From assembly GCF_044464525.1 (NCBI RefSeq), contig NZ_JBIQLE010000001.1, forward strand, positions 186,001 through 250,000: a stretch of 64,000 nt of DNA. The letters run 5' to 3'. The notes under the pieces were generated by a model. It was not told the origin of the DNA, searched no databases, and worked only from the letters and a program-made list of their open reading frames with translations. The first letter of the stretch is position 1. Each line of letters begins with the position of its first letter. The translations under genes and the position numbers were made by a program. Positions 1 through 10,631 of the stretch are shown here, piece after piece. The DNA is from Pusillimonas sp044464525. GTDB taxonomy: Bacteria > Pseudomonadota > Gammaproteobacteria > Burkholderiales > Burkholderiaceae_B.

Positions 1-1811
1 GCGTCATCTATCGCCAGTTCTCGGTCGCCATGGCGGTTTCCATCCTGTTCTCGGGGTTCTTGGCGCTGACCTTCACGCCGGCCTTGTGCGCCACCATCCT
101 CAAGCCCATACCCAAGGGGCACCATGAGCAGAAGCGCGGTTTCTTTGGCTGGTTCAACCGCAAGTTCGACCGGGTCACCCGACGCTACGAGGGCTGGGTC
201 GGAAAAAGCCTAAAGCGCACAGGCCGCATCATGATCATCTATCTGGTGCTGGTGGCGGTGATGGGCTTTCTGTACTTTCGCATGCCCACGTCCTTCCTGC
301 CCCAGGAAGACCAGGGCTATGCCATCGTCAACATCGAGCTGCCCTCGGGCTCGACGGCCAATCGCACGCAAGAAACCATACGCAAGGTCGAACAGTATTT
401 CTTCGATCAACCGCAAACCGAGAACATCATTTCGGTTCAGGGCTTCAGCTTCAACGGCAGCGGCCTGAACGCGGCCATCGCCTTCGTCCCGCTGAAGGAT
501 TTCTCGCAGCGCAAGGGGCAAGAAAATTCCGCCCAGGCGGTGGCGGACAAGGCCAACCAGAACCTGCTGTTCGGGCTTCCCGACTCCATGGTGTTCGCCA
601 TCGTGCCGCCCGCGATCTCTTCTTTGGGCAACGCGGCCGGTTTCGACATGCGCCTGCAAGACCGGGGTTCGCTGGGCAACGATGCTCTGCAGGCAGCCAC
701 GCAGCAGCTTCTGCAGGCTGCCATGCAGAACCCCAAGCTGACGGACACCCGCGTTACCGGCTTGGGGCCGGGTCCGCAGCTCAGTGTCAAGATCGATCGC
801 CAAAAAGCCGCGGCCCTGGGCGTGGATTTCTCCGAAGCGTCCGCTCTTATCGGAACGGCCGTGGGTTCGAGCTACGTCGGCAAGTTCCCCAACATGGGGT
901 GGATGCAGAACGTCTGGGTGCAAGCCGAGCAAAGCCATCGCATGTCGCCCGACGACCTGATGAAACTCACCGCGCGCAATGCCGCCGGCGAAGCCGTTCC
1001 GCTGTCTTCATTCGTAACCGCCGAATGGACTCAAGGCCCCGTCCAGGTCGTGCGCTACAACAGCTATGAATCCATACGCATAGGCGGCACGGCCGCGCCG
1101 GGCTATTCCACCGGCGAGGCCATGGCCGAAATGGAAGCGTTGGTCGCCGAGCTGCCCAATGGATTCGGCTACGAGTGGACCGGGCTTTCTTATCAAGAGA
1201 AGCAGGCCGGCGCCCAATCCATCATCCTGCTGTCGCTGGCCATGCTGGTGGTGTTCCTGGTGCTGGCGGCCCTTTACGAAAGCTGGGCGATCCCGCTTTC
1301 GGTCATGCTGATGGTGCCGCTGGGCATGCTGGGCGCGGTGGGGCTGATGTCGGCGCTGGGCATGCCCAACGACGTGTACTTCCTGGTCGGCATGGTGACC
1401 GTGATCGGGCTGGCGGCAAAGAACGCCATCCTGATCGTGGAATTCGCCAAAGACAGCTACGCCATGGGGGGCAACATCATCGACGCCACGGTAGAGGCCG
1501 CGCGCTTGCGTTTCCGTCCCATCCTCATGACCTCGTTCGCCTTCATCATGGGTGTAAGCCCCCTGGTCGTGGCAACCGGCGCGGGTGCGGCGAGCCAGAA
1601 CGCGGTGGGCCTGGGCGTGCTGGGCGGCATGTTGGCCGCCACGCCGTTGGCGATGATATTCGTGCCCACGTTCTTCGTGGTCGTGCTGCGCTTGTTCAAG
1701 ACCAAGCCCAAGCTCACCAATACGCACATGCAGCCCTTAACCTCGGTGCACCACAATATTGACGATAACCAATCGGAGCCCGGCTCTTCCAAGAACGGGG
1801 ATCAAGCATGA
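1..1811 (+). CDS. RND multidrug efflux transporter, inner-membrane permease (5' truncated by window edge)
   Basis: This is the C-terminal ~600 residues of an AcrB/MexB-type resistance-nodulation-division pump, which exchanges protons for drugs and forms a trimer in the inner membrane. The open frame is entered at base 3 with no start in view, so the ATG at base 30 is an internal Met; family members are about 1,050 residues. Visible are the conserved FTPALCATILKP segment, a membrane helix around 230-285, a large periplasmic porter/docking region, and the C-terminal helix bundle with GLAAKNAILIVEFA and the RFRPILMTS segment (about 1400-1535). The stop overlaps the ATG of the outer-membrane channel gene (ATGA), so the two are translationally coupled. 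A membrane-fusion protein gene is expected just left of the window. Substrates cannot be read from the sequence. Confidence 0.95.
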   Translation, partial: VIYRQFSVAMAVSILFSGFLALTFTPALCATILKPIPKGHHEQKRGFFGWFNRKFDRVTRRYEGWVGKSLKRTGRIMIIYLVLVAVMGFLYFRMPTSFLPQEDQGYAIVNIELPSGSTANRTQETIRKVEQYFFDQPQTENIISVQGFSFNGSGLNAAIAFVPLKDFSQRKGQENSAQAVADKANQNLLFGLPDSMVFAIVPPAISSLGNAAGFDMRLQDRGSLGNDALQAATQQLLQAAMQNPKLTDTRVTGLGPGPQLSVKIDRQKAAALGVDFSEASALIGTAVGSSYVGKFPNMGWMQNVWVQAEQSHRMSPDDLMKLTARNAAGEAVPLSSFVTAEWTQGPVQVVRYNSYESIRIGGTAAPGYSTGEAMAEMEALVAELPNGFGYEWTGLSYQEKQAGAQSIILLSLAMLVVFLVLAALYESWAIPLSVMLMVPLGMLGAVGLMSALGMPNDVYFLVGMVTVIGLAAKNAILIVEFAKDSYAMGGNIIDATVEAARLRFRPILMTSFAFIMGVSPLVVATGAGAASQNAVGLGVLGGMLAATPLAMIFVPTFFVVVLRLFKTKPKLTNTHMQPLTSVHHNIDDNQSEPGSSKNGDQA

Positions 1812-3301
1812 GTCAACGCGTTTTTCGTATCACCGCCTTACCGACGCTGACGGCGCTGATACTGGCCGGATGCTCGTTGGCGCCCAAATACGAGCGCCCC
1901 GTGGCTCCGGTTCCCGCGCAGTACCCGTCGTATGCAGAGGCCGTTCAATCCGGCGAGCACGCCGTGCCGGCCTCGGCCGACCTGGGCTGGCGCGAGTTCT
2001 TCCTCGATCCGCAGCTACAGGCCCTGATCGGCGTCGCGCTGCAAAACAACCGCGACCTGCGCATTGCCGTCGAGCGTATCCAAGAGGCCAGGGCCCAGTA
2101 CGGCATTCAGCAAAGCGAACGTCTTCCCACCTTCGGCGCGGGCGGAACCGCCCAAGTCACGCGAAACCCCGAAGGCTTGCGCATGGGAGGGCCCGATTCG
2201 CCCAGCGTCAGCCGGGTATACCAGGCCGGGGTGGGCATCACGGCGTTCGAGCTCGACTTCTTCGGCCGCATACGCAATCTTACCGAGGCGGCCTTCCAGC
2301 AATTCCTGGCCACCGAGGAAGCCCGGCGCACGGTGCATATCAGCCTGGTGGCCCAAGTGGCCGAGGCTTATTTCAGCTTGCGCGCCGCCGAGCAGCAGCT
2401 CGAGCTGGCGCGCAGAACCCTGGCCGCGCGCCAGGCTTCTTTTGACATCGTCCAGCGGCGCTTTGACGCGGGCGTGGCCGGCGCCCTCGACCTGAACCAG
2501 GCCAAGGGCCAGCTCGATACCGTCCGGGCCGATATCGCCGAGCTGACCCGCCTTGAAGCCCAGGCACAGAACGCCATGCTCCTGCTGCTGGGCCAACAGC
2601 CTCCCGCCGATCTGCCCACTTCCGAACCATTCGGCAAAGATCAGCTTTTGGCGTCGATACCGGTGGGGCTGCCTTCCGATCTGCTGACGCGCCGGCCCGA
2701 CATCATCGCGGCCGAGCATGCGCTGATGGGGGCCAACGCCAATATCGGCGCGGCTCGGGCGGCGTTCTTTCCCAACATTTCCATCACCGGCCTGCTTGGG
2801 TTCGCCAGCGGCCAGCTGGGCGGCCTGTTCAGCTCGGGCAACCGTTACTGGACTTACTCGCCGCAACTGACCATTCCGCTGTTCTCCGGCGGCGTAAGCG
2901 GCAACCTCGATCTGGCCGAGGCGCGCAAGAACATTGCCGTGGCGCAATACGAGAAGGCCATCCAGGTGGCGTTTCGCGAAGTCGCCGACACGCTCGCCGG
3001 TGAGGCCACCTATGCCAGCCAGCTGGATGCCTTGAGGTCGCTTGAACAGTCGACCGCGCAAACTCTGGACATCGCCAAATTGCGTTACGAAGAGGGTATA
3101 GACAGCTTTCTGCAGGTACAAACGGCTGAAGTCGGGTTGTACTCGGCGCAACGGCAGTTTCTCCAGACGGGCCTGAATTCCCTGCTGAACCGTGTCGAGC
3201 TTTACAAGGCGCTTGGCGGCGGATGGGTTGAACATACCCCAGTGGCCGCGGATGCACAGGGCGGCCCCGCCACCGGGGTTTCCAACGGAGCGGAACAATG
3301 A
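1808..3301 (+). CDS. Outer-membrane efflux lipoprotein, OprM/NodT family
   Basis: A 497-residue channel of the RND tripartite pump, bridging the periplasm and the outer membrane. The N-terminus has a lipoprotein signal peptide with lipobox LAGC (Cys22 would be lipidated), followed by SLAPKYERP, typical of OprM/NodT proteins. Two OEP repeats follow, with the recurring SLVAQVAEAYFSLRAAEQQL and RRPDIIAAEHALMGANANIG segments, and the length fits the family (about 470-500). The start ATG overlaps the preceding pump stop, and the stop (TGA 3299-3301) overlaps the ATG of pdxJ, so a housekeeping vitamin B6 gene is coupled behind an efflux operon. Residues 480-497 are a Gly/Ala-rich tail. Confidence 0.95.
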   Translation: MSQRVFRITALPTLTALILAGCSLAPKYERPVAPVPAQYPSYAEAVQSGEHAVPASADLGWREFFLDPQLQALIGVALQNNRDLRIAVERIQEARAQYGIQQSERLPTFGAGGTAQVTRNPEGLRMGGPDSPSVSRVYQAGVGITAFELDFFGRIRNLTEAAFQQFLATEEARRTVHISLVAQVAEAYFSLRAAEQQLELARRTLAARQASFDIVQRRFDAGVAGALDLNQAKGQLDTVRADIAELTRLEAQAQNAMLLLLGQQPPADLPTSEPFGKDQLLASIPVGLPSDLLTRRPDIIAAEHALMGANANIGAARAAFFPNISITGLLGFASGQLGGLFSSGNRYWTYSPQLTIPLFSGGVSGNLDLAEARKNIAVAQYEKAIQVAFREVADTLAGEATYASQLDALRSLEQSTAQTLDIAKLRYEEGIDSFLQVQTAEVGLYSAQRQFLQTGLNSLLNRVELYKALGGGWVEHTPVAADAQGGPATGVSNGAEQ

Positions 3302-4026
3302 TTGAGCTCGGAGTCAATATCGATCACGTGGCAACGCTGCGCCAACAGCGTTTCACCAGCTACCCCGACCCTGTGCAGGCTGCGGTGGTGGCTGAAGAAG
3401 CCGGCGCCGACTTGATCACCCTGCATCTGCGTGAGGATAGGCGCCACATTCAGGATGCCGACGTTTCGGCTATTCGCGCTAAATTACGCACGCGCATGAA
3501 TCTTGAATGCGCCGTCACAACTGAAATGCTCGATCTGGCTTGTAAAGCCATGCCGCACGATGTCTGCCTGGTGCCCGAGCGGCGCGAGGAACTCACCACC
3601 GAAGGCGGCCTGGACGTCGCAGGCCGCTTCGACAGCGTGCGCGATGCCGTCAACCGCTTGCATGACGCGGGCATCAGGGTCTCGTTGTTCATCGATCCGG
3701 ATCCCGTCCAGATCGAGGCAGCCGGCCGCACGGGCGCCACAGTCATCGAGCTGCACACCGGCGCTTACGCCAAGGCTGTGGGCCCGGCCATGCTGGCCGA
3801 GCTCGAGCGCGTCCGGGAAGGCGCGGTGCATGGCGTGCGGCATGGCCTGCGGGTCAACGCGGGTCACGGCTTGCATTATGAAAACGTCACAGCGGTGGCC
3901 GCCTTGCCCGGAATCGCCGAACTGAACATAGGGCATGCCATAATTGCCCGAGCAGTCTTTGACGGCCTCGAAAAGGCCGTGCGCGACATGAAAGCGTTGC
4001 TGGTCGCCGCTTCCGCGCCCGCCTAA
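3298..4026 (+). CDS. pdxJ: Pyridoxine 5'-phosphate synthase
   Basis: A 242-residue cytosolic TIM-barrel enzyme that condenses 1-deoxy-D-xylulose 5-phosphate with 3-amino-1-hydroxyacetone 1-phosphate to make pyridoxine 5'-phosphate. Diagnostic features are the N-terminal MIELGVNIDHVATLRQQR, the LHLREDRRHIQDADV segment, the FIDPDPVQIEAA strand-loop and the C-terminal ELNIGHAIIARAVF phosphate-binding motif; the length matches E. coli PdxJ (243). The ATG overlaps the upstream channel-gene stop by 4 bp, so it probably depends on that operon's transcription. Its substrate DXP links to dxr, which is encoded at 55 kb in this window. Confidence 0.97.
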   Translation: MIELGVNIDHVATLRQQRFTSYPDPVQAAVVAEEAGADLITLHLREDRRHIQDADVSAIRAKLRTRMNLECAVTTEMLDLACKAMPHDVCLVPERREELTTEGGLDVAGRFDSVRDAVNRLHDAGIRVSLFIDPDPVQIEAAGRTGATVIELHTGAYAKAVGPAMLAELERVREGAVHGVRHGLRVNAGHGLHYENVTAVAALPGIAELNIGHAIIARAVFDGLEKAVRDMKALLVAASAPA

Positions 4027-4032
4027 GCTCTT

Positions 4033-4065
4033 AAAGCGAGGCCTGTCGCAAAGCGAGGCCGGTCG
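4033..4065 (+). repeat. Imperfect 17-bp tandem direct repeat
   Basis: Two adjacent copies of AAAGCGAGGCC(T/G)GTCG lie just after the pdxJ stop in the 129-bp gap before the nitroreductase. They are not followed by a T tract, so I do not call a terminator. Function unknown; probably a local slippage duplication. Confidence 0.6.
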
Positions 4066-4161
4066 TTCACGGACGCGCTAAGGCGGGGCGATTTCTTCCC
4101 GTAGTCGGGGTACTTCATTCGTCCTGGCCTTCAGGCCGGGGCTTGTCATAAAGGAATGGTG

Positions 4162-4737
4162 ATGTCTGTAGCGCCTATCGATTATCTGTTCAACCGCCGC
4201 TCGGTCAAGTTTGTGCAGGCGCCGGGCCCCAGCGAAGAACATTTGTCGCAGATATTGCGCGCCGGCATGTCGGCGCCAGACCACGGTCGCTTGCGTCCGT
4301 GGCGCTTTACCCTGATTCGTGGCGAGGCGGTGCAGCAGTTGGGCGAACTGGCCATCGGCGCAATCAAACGCGCTGGCCTGCCGCTTACGACGCAAAAAGA
4401 GGCGTCCACCCGAGATTGGCTCAAGAAAGTGCCGCTCCTTGTCGCTCTGGCCTGCCGCATGGACAGCAGCAACACCAAGATTCCCGAGGACGAGCGCATG
4501 CTGGCTACCGGAGCCGCCGTGACCAATATGCTCAACGCGGCTCATATGCTGGGCTATGGGGCCTACTGGAGCACCGGGCTGGGCACCTACGTTGACGAAG
4601 TTCACGACGCCCTGGGATACGACGCCCTCGAGTATCGCTTTATGGGCTACCTGGCCATCGGCACGCCTATTGCTCTCTCCGAGCCGCCAGAGCGGCCCGA
4701 CTACAAAGAGTTCGTAAAGGAGTGGTCCGGTTCGTAG
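4162..4737 (+). CDS. Nitroreductase family protein (YdjA-like)
   Basis: A 191-residue FMN-dependent NAD(P)H oxidoreductase of the small YdjA branch. The N-terminal FNRRSVKFV with RRS is the usual FMN-phosphate contact, followed by APDHGRLRPWRFTLIRG and, near the C-terminus, GYGAYWSTGL and FMGYLAIGTP, all typical of the family. The physiological substrate is usually unknown; members reduce nitro groups or quinones in vitro. I place the start at 4162 rather than the ATG at 4156 because AAGGA at 4151-4155 is correctly spaced (6 nt) only for 4162. It stands alone between pdxJ and a flavin disulfide reductase. Confidence 0.9.
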   Translation: MSVAPIDYLFNRRSVKFVQAPGPSEEHLSQILRAGMSAPDHGRLRPWRFTLIRGEAVQQLGELAIGAIKRAGLPLTTQKEASTRDWLKKVPLLVALACRMDSSNTKIPEDERMLATGAAVTNMLNAAHMLGYGAYWSTGLGTYVDEVHDALGYDALEYRFMGYLAIGTPIALSEPPERPDYKEFVKEWSGS

Positions 4738-4865
4738 TGCATTGGCGTTCAGGCTCGCCGTATTGCATCCCGAATTTTTGCGATTTCGGCGACCGTGGTG
4801 TTACCAGTAAGATATAACGTCAGCCGGCACGCGCCCTGCGATTTGTCTGATGTTACGGAGCTTCC

Positions 4866-6248
4866 ATGAAAACACTCGACACTGACGTAGCCATCATCGG
4901 AGCGGGCACCGCGGGCCTGACAGCTTATCGCGCGGTCAAGAGCGCTGGCCGCAAGGTCGTGCTGATCGAAGGCGGGCCCTACGGAACAATGTGCGCGCGG
5001 GTGGGTTGCATGCCGTCCAAACTCCTTATCGCGGCCGCCAATGCCGCGTATGCCGCCAAGCATGCCGCGCCTTTCGGCGTGCGTATCGAGGGTCCGGTGC
5101 GCGTCGAAGGTCGCCAGGTCATGGAGAGGGTGAAGCGCGAACGCGACCGTTTTGTGGGTTTTGTGCTTGAAACCGTCAACGCCATGCCGGCCGACGAAAA
5201 GCTGCGGGGATGGGCGCGTTTTGTATCCGATACGGTGTTGCAGGTCGATGATGCCGTGCAGGTCAATGCCAAAAGCACGGTCGTTGCGACCGGCTCGTCG
5301 CCTTTTGTGCCCGACATGTACCGGCAACTGGGTGAACGCTTGATCGTCAACGACGATGTATTCGCCTGGGACGACCTGCCCGCGCGCGTACTGGTGGTGG
5401 GCACCGGCCCCCTTGGCCTCGAACTTGGCCAGGCGCTGTCCAGGCTGGGTGTGCAAGTATGCGTGGTGGGGCGCGGCGAAAGCCTGGGCGGCATCACCGA
5501 CCCCGTGGTCAAGGCCAACGCGTTAACCGCTTTTCAAACAGAGTTCGACCTGCGGCTTAACACCGAGGTGCTAGAGGCCGTTCGCAAGGGCGACGAGGTC
5601 GAGGCGCGTTTGGTTTCGAAAGGCGGTGAAGAAACGGTCGACCGCTACGACTATGTGCTGATGGCCGCGGGACGGCCCCCTGTCTTGAAAGGGCTGGGTC
5701 TGGAAAACACCTCGGCGACGCTGGATGACAAGGGCATGCCCCATTTCGATGCGTCCAGCCTGCAAGTGGAAGGGGCGCCCATCTTTTTGGCGGGTGATGT
5801 CGACGGCGTACGGCCACTGCTGCACGAAGCGGCCGACGATGGTTACCTGGCCGGCGGCAACGCCGCTCGTTTTCCCGACGTGCAGCCGGGCAAGCGTCGG
5901 GCGCCTTTGTCTATCGTGTTCAGTGAACCGCAAATCACGCACGCCGGCATGTATTTTCGCGAATTGCCCAAAGACGCAGTGGTGGGGAAGGTCGACTTTG
6001 AAAACCAGGGCAGGTCTCGGATCATGCTGCAAAACCGTGGCAAGCTGCGGGTGTACGCTGAAGCCGGCACCGGTAAATTCCTGGGCGCCGAGATGGTGGG
6101 TCCGGCGGCCGAACATATCGGCCATTTGCTGGTTTGGGCGGTGCAGGCCGAGCTGACCGTCGCCCAAATGGTGGAAATGCCTTTTTACCACCCGGCCATA
6201 GAAGAAGGCGTGCGCACAGCTTTAAGAGACGCGGCCCGGCAGGTGTGA
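4866..6248 (+). CDS. FAD-dependent pyridine nucleotide-disulfide oxidoreductase (dihydrolipoyl dehydrogenase-like)
   Basis: A 460-residue class I flavoprotein disulfide reductase. It has the FAD GxGxxG motif at residues 12-17, the redox pair Cys43-x4-Cys48 (CARVGC), an NAD-binding VVGTGPLGLELGQAL segment around 176-190, the second FAD motif IFLAGDVDG, and the dimer-interface dyad region FYHPAIEEG near the C-terminus. Classical Lpd has HxHPTxxE there; this protein keeps the His-Pro...Glu part but lacks the first His. It has no lipoyl domain and no E1/E2 neighbour, unlike the Lpd encoded at 17-19 kb, so its partner is unclear: it may act on free dihydrolipoamide, another disulfide or a quinone. 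It runs convergent with the SCO1 gene (16-bp gap). Confidence 0.85.
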   Translation: MKTLDTDVAIIGAGTAGLTAYRAVKSAGRKVVLIEGGPYGTMCARVGCMPSKLLIAAANAAYAAKHAAPFGVRIEGPVRVEGRQVMERVKRERDRFVGFVLETVNAMPADEKLRGWARFVSDTVLQVDDAVQVNAKSTVVATGSSPFVPDMYRQLGERLIVNDDVFAWDDLPARVLVVGTGPLGLELGQALSRLGVQVCVVGRGESLGGITDPVVKANALTAFQTEFDLRLNTEVLEAVRKGDEVEARLVSKGGEETVDRYDYVLMAAGRPPVLKGLGLENTSATLDDKGMPHFDASSLQVEGAPIFLAGDVDGVRPLLHEAADDGYLAGGNAARFPDVQPGKRRAPLSIVFSEPQITHAGMYFRELPKDAVVGKVDFENQGRSRIMLQNRGKLRVYAEAGTGKFLGAEMVGPAAEHIGHLLVWAVQAELTVAQMVEMPFYHPAIEEGVRTALRDAARQV

Positions 6249-6264
6249 GGCGTGAGCTGCTCAA

Positions 6265-6996
6265 TTACCCCAATAATTCGCGCACACTGGCCGTCAGCGA
6301 ATCAATAGACTCGGAATCTGACGCCAGGAAGCGGGCACGACCTTCTTGGTCAAAAATATAGATGCCGCGCGCGTGCGTCACCTCGTAGTTTTCGGGGTCG
6401 CTGCCAGTGGGTTTTTCAATTTGATAGGCCACCCGATAGCGGCGGGCGATATCCGCAATCTGCTTTTCGGAGCCTGTAAGGCCGATGGCGTGGTCATTGA
6501 AGGCGCTTACGTAGGCATTGAGGATGTCGGGTGTATCGCGGTGCGGATCAACGCTGATGAAAACGATTTGCGCTTTGTCCGCCTGGTCGCCAAGCTGTTC
6601 AATCACCATCGAAAGCTGGGCCATCGTGGTCGGGCAGATGTCCGGGCAGCTGGCGTAGCCGAAGAACAGCAGCACCACCTTGTCTTCGAGCATGTCTTCC
6701 GTCACTGTTTGGCCCCCTGGGCCAGTGAGCGAGAACCGCAGGTTCGGCAGAAAGCCGCGTACGCGATGAATGGCAGTGGACGCCGTATTTTCTTGCGCCG
6801 GGGTCAAAGCGCCGGCGGCTATATCCTTTGTTGTATTTGAAGCGTTGGCCAATACCGTTGAGGCGATGGCAAGGGGCGTGTAGGGCGTCCCCAAGGCCGG
6901 GGCCGTTATGGAAGCGGCGGCCAAGGCGCCGGCGGTGAGCGCTGCGGGAAAAGAGAAACCGGACATTCGAAAGAACCTGTACTTGAATTGCTTCAT
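6265..6996 (-). CDS. SCO1/SenC/PrrC family copper-binding thioredoxin-fold protein
   Basis: A 243-residue periplasmic, probably membrane-anchored protein used for copper insertion into cytochrome c oxidase CuA or for thiol-redox control of it. The N-terminus has a hydrophobic segment (about residues 14-36) serving as signal anchor. The copper ligands are visible: Cys117-Pro-Asp-Ile-Cys121 and His208 in VTHARGIYIF. The thioredoxin fold is supported by VVLLFFGYASCPDICP and VFISVDPHRDTPD. No cytochrome oxidase genes are in the window. It sits 72 bp downstream of prlC on the same strand, so read-through from that operon is possible. Confidence 0.92.
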   Translation of the reverse strand: MKQFKYRFFRMSGFSFPAALTAGALAAASITAPALGTPYTPLAIASTVLANASNTTKDIAAGALTPAQENTASTAIHRVRGFLPNLRFSLTGPGGQTVTEDMLEDKVVLLFFGYASCPDICPTTMAQLSMVIEQLGDQADKAQIVFISVDPHRDTPDILNAYVSAFNDHAIGLTGSEKQIADIARRYRVAYQIEKPTGSDPENYEVTHARGIYIFDQEGRARFLASDSESIDSLTASVRELLG

Positions 6997-7068
6997 TGGA
7001 CGGATTATAGGCGCTATAGGCTCCTTGGATCGGCTCAGCCGGGCGCATGCGCGCCCGTTAAAACCTGC

Positions 7069-9132
<2,064 letters not shown>

Positions 9133-9138
9133 GGCGTA

Positions 9139-10008
9139 TCAGGAAACAGCGGCGTGCGTCTGCGCGGCGCGCTCGGCCGCCTCAAGGGTATTGACCAGCA
9201 GCATGGCGATGGTCATGGGGCCGACTCCGCCCGGAACGGGAGTGATGGCGCCGGCGACCTGGCTGGCCGAGGCGAATTCGACGTCGCCCGTAAGCTTGCC
9301 GTCGGCCTTGCGGTTGATGCCGACGTCGATGACCACGGCGCCGGGTTTGATCATGTCGCCGGTGATCATGTCAGGCCGGCCGGTGGCGACCACCAGGACA
9401 TCGGCGCGGCGCGTGTGGGCGCCCAGGTCGCGGGTTTTGGAATTGCACAGCGTTACGGTGGCCCCCTTGGCAAGCATAAGCAGGGCCATGGGCTTGCCCA
9501 CGATGTTGCTGGCGCCCACCACCACAGCTTCCGCGCCCCAAAGATCAACGCCCTGCGATTCAAGCATCTTCATGATGCCGTAGGGCGTGCAGGGTTGGAA
9601 CAGGGGCTTGCCTGTCATGAGCAAGCCTGCATTGCTGATGTGGAAGCCGTCAACATCTTTGGCGGCCGAGATGGCCTCAATGACCTGGGCCGAGTCCAGA
9701 TGCCCCGGCAACGGCAGCTGCACCAGAATGCCGTGGATGGAAGGATCGTCGTTTAGCTGCTGAACCACGTCGAGCAGGCGCTGCTGGCTGACGTCGGCAT
9801 CAAGCCGGATGACCTGGGAATGCAGGCCGGCCTTTTCGCAGGCGGCGGCCTTGTTGCGCACGTAGACCTGCGAGGCCGGGTCTTCTCCGACCAGCACGAC
9901 GGCCAGGCCGGGCGCGATGCCGCGCTCGCGCAACGACTGCACGCGCTTGGCCACATCGGCCTTGATGGAATCGGACAGCGCCTTGCCGTCGATGATGCGT
10001 GCCGTCAT
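9139..10008 (-). CDS. folD: Bifunctional methylenetetrahydrofolate dehydrogenase / cyclohydrolase
   Basis: A 289-residue cytosolic enzyme interconverting 5,10-methylene-THF, 5,10-methenyl-THF and 10-formyl-THF with NADP. Recognised by YVRNKAAACEKAG, which carries the catalytic Lys, the LPLPGHLD segment, PCTPYGIMKML, the cofactor loop VVVGASNIVGKPMA, and the C-terminal TPVPGGVGPMTIAMLL. The ATG overlaps the stop of the response regulator (TCAT on the plus strand at 10005-10008, i.e. ATGA), so folD translation is coupled to a regulatory gene. A second folate gene, folC, lies at 19.2 kb beyond the pyruvate dehydrogenase operon. Confidence 0.97.
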   Translation of the reverse strand: MTARIIDGKALSDSIKADVAKRVQSLRERGIAPGLAVVLVGEDPASQVYVRNKAAACEKAGLHSQVIRLDADVSQQRLLDVVQQLNDDPSIHGILVQLPLPGHLDSAQVIEAISAAKDVDGFHISNAGLLMTGKPLFQPCTPYGIMKMLESQGVDLWGAEAVVVGASNIVGKPMALLMLAKGATVTLCNSKTRDLGAHTRRADVLVVATGRPDMITGDMIKPGAVVIDVGINRKADGKLTGDVEFASASQVAGAITPVPGGVGPMTIAMLLVNTLEAAERAAQTHAAVS

Positions 10009-10631
10009 GCCTGGCCTTCGGTTTGAGTAAGCGCGATTTTCATGAGATCGGCCACGGTGGTTACCTCGAGCTTCTCCATGATGTTGGCGCGGTGGGCCTC
10101 TACGGTTTTAATGCTGATGTTCAGGTCGCCGGCGATCTGCTTGTTGAGCCGTCCTGCCACGATGCGTTCCAGCACCTGCTGTTCGCGTGAGGTAAGGCGG
10201 CTAAGAACCGCTTGCTGGTTCTTTTTGGCCTGAGCTTGCGAAGCGCGTTCATTGGCCTCTTGCAGCATGCGAGCGACGATGGCGCGCAGGTCGGTCTCGT
10301 TGAAGGGCTTTTCAAGAAAGTCGATGGCGCCCTTTTTGATGGTGGACACCGCCATGGGCACGTCGCCGTGGCCGGTGATGAAGACGATGGGCAGGGGGGC
10401 ATTGCGCGCGATGAGTTCTTCCTGAAGCTCGAGGCCGTTCATGCCCGGCATACGCACGTCGACGATGAGCACGCCGATATGGTCGGGGTCGTAGGCTTCG
10501 AGAAAATCTTCCGCACCGCCGAAGCTCTTGACGCGGTAGCCGTTGGCTTCGAGCAGCCAGCGCAAGGAGTCGCGCACCGCTTCATCGTCGTCCACGATAA
10601 ATACAGTGTTCGGTTCTTCGGGTGTAGTCAT
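10005..10631 (-). CDS. Two-component response regulator, FixJ/NarL type
   Basis: A 208-residue regulator. The receiver domain (about residues 8-122) has the acidic pocket VDDDE, phospho-acceptor Asp58 in LIVDVRMPG, the switch Thr in FITGHGD, and the Lys in FLEKPF. A LuxR-type helix-turn-helix occupies about residues 140-200 (LTSREQQVLERI ... NKQIAGDLNISIKTVEAHR). I take the ATG at 10631, not a farther upstream Met, because it overlaps the kinase stop as ATGA and begins right before the receiver domain. Its target is unknown; the nearby divergent pyruvate dehydrogenase promoter, with a dyad at 12492-12528, is a candidate by position only. Confidence 0.95.
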   Translation of the reverse strand: MTTPEEPNTVFIVDDDEAVRDSLRWLLEANGYRVKSFGGAEDFLEAYDPDHIGVLIVDVRMPGMNGLELQEELIARNAPLPIVFITGHGDVPMAVSTIKKGAIDFLEKPFNETDLRAIVARMLQEANERASQAQAKKNQQAVLSRLTSREQQVLERIVAGRLNKQIAGDLNISIKTVEAHRANIMEKLEVTTVADLMKIALTQTEGQA

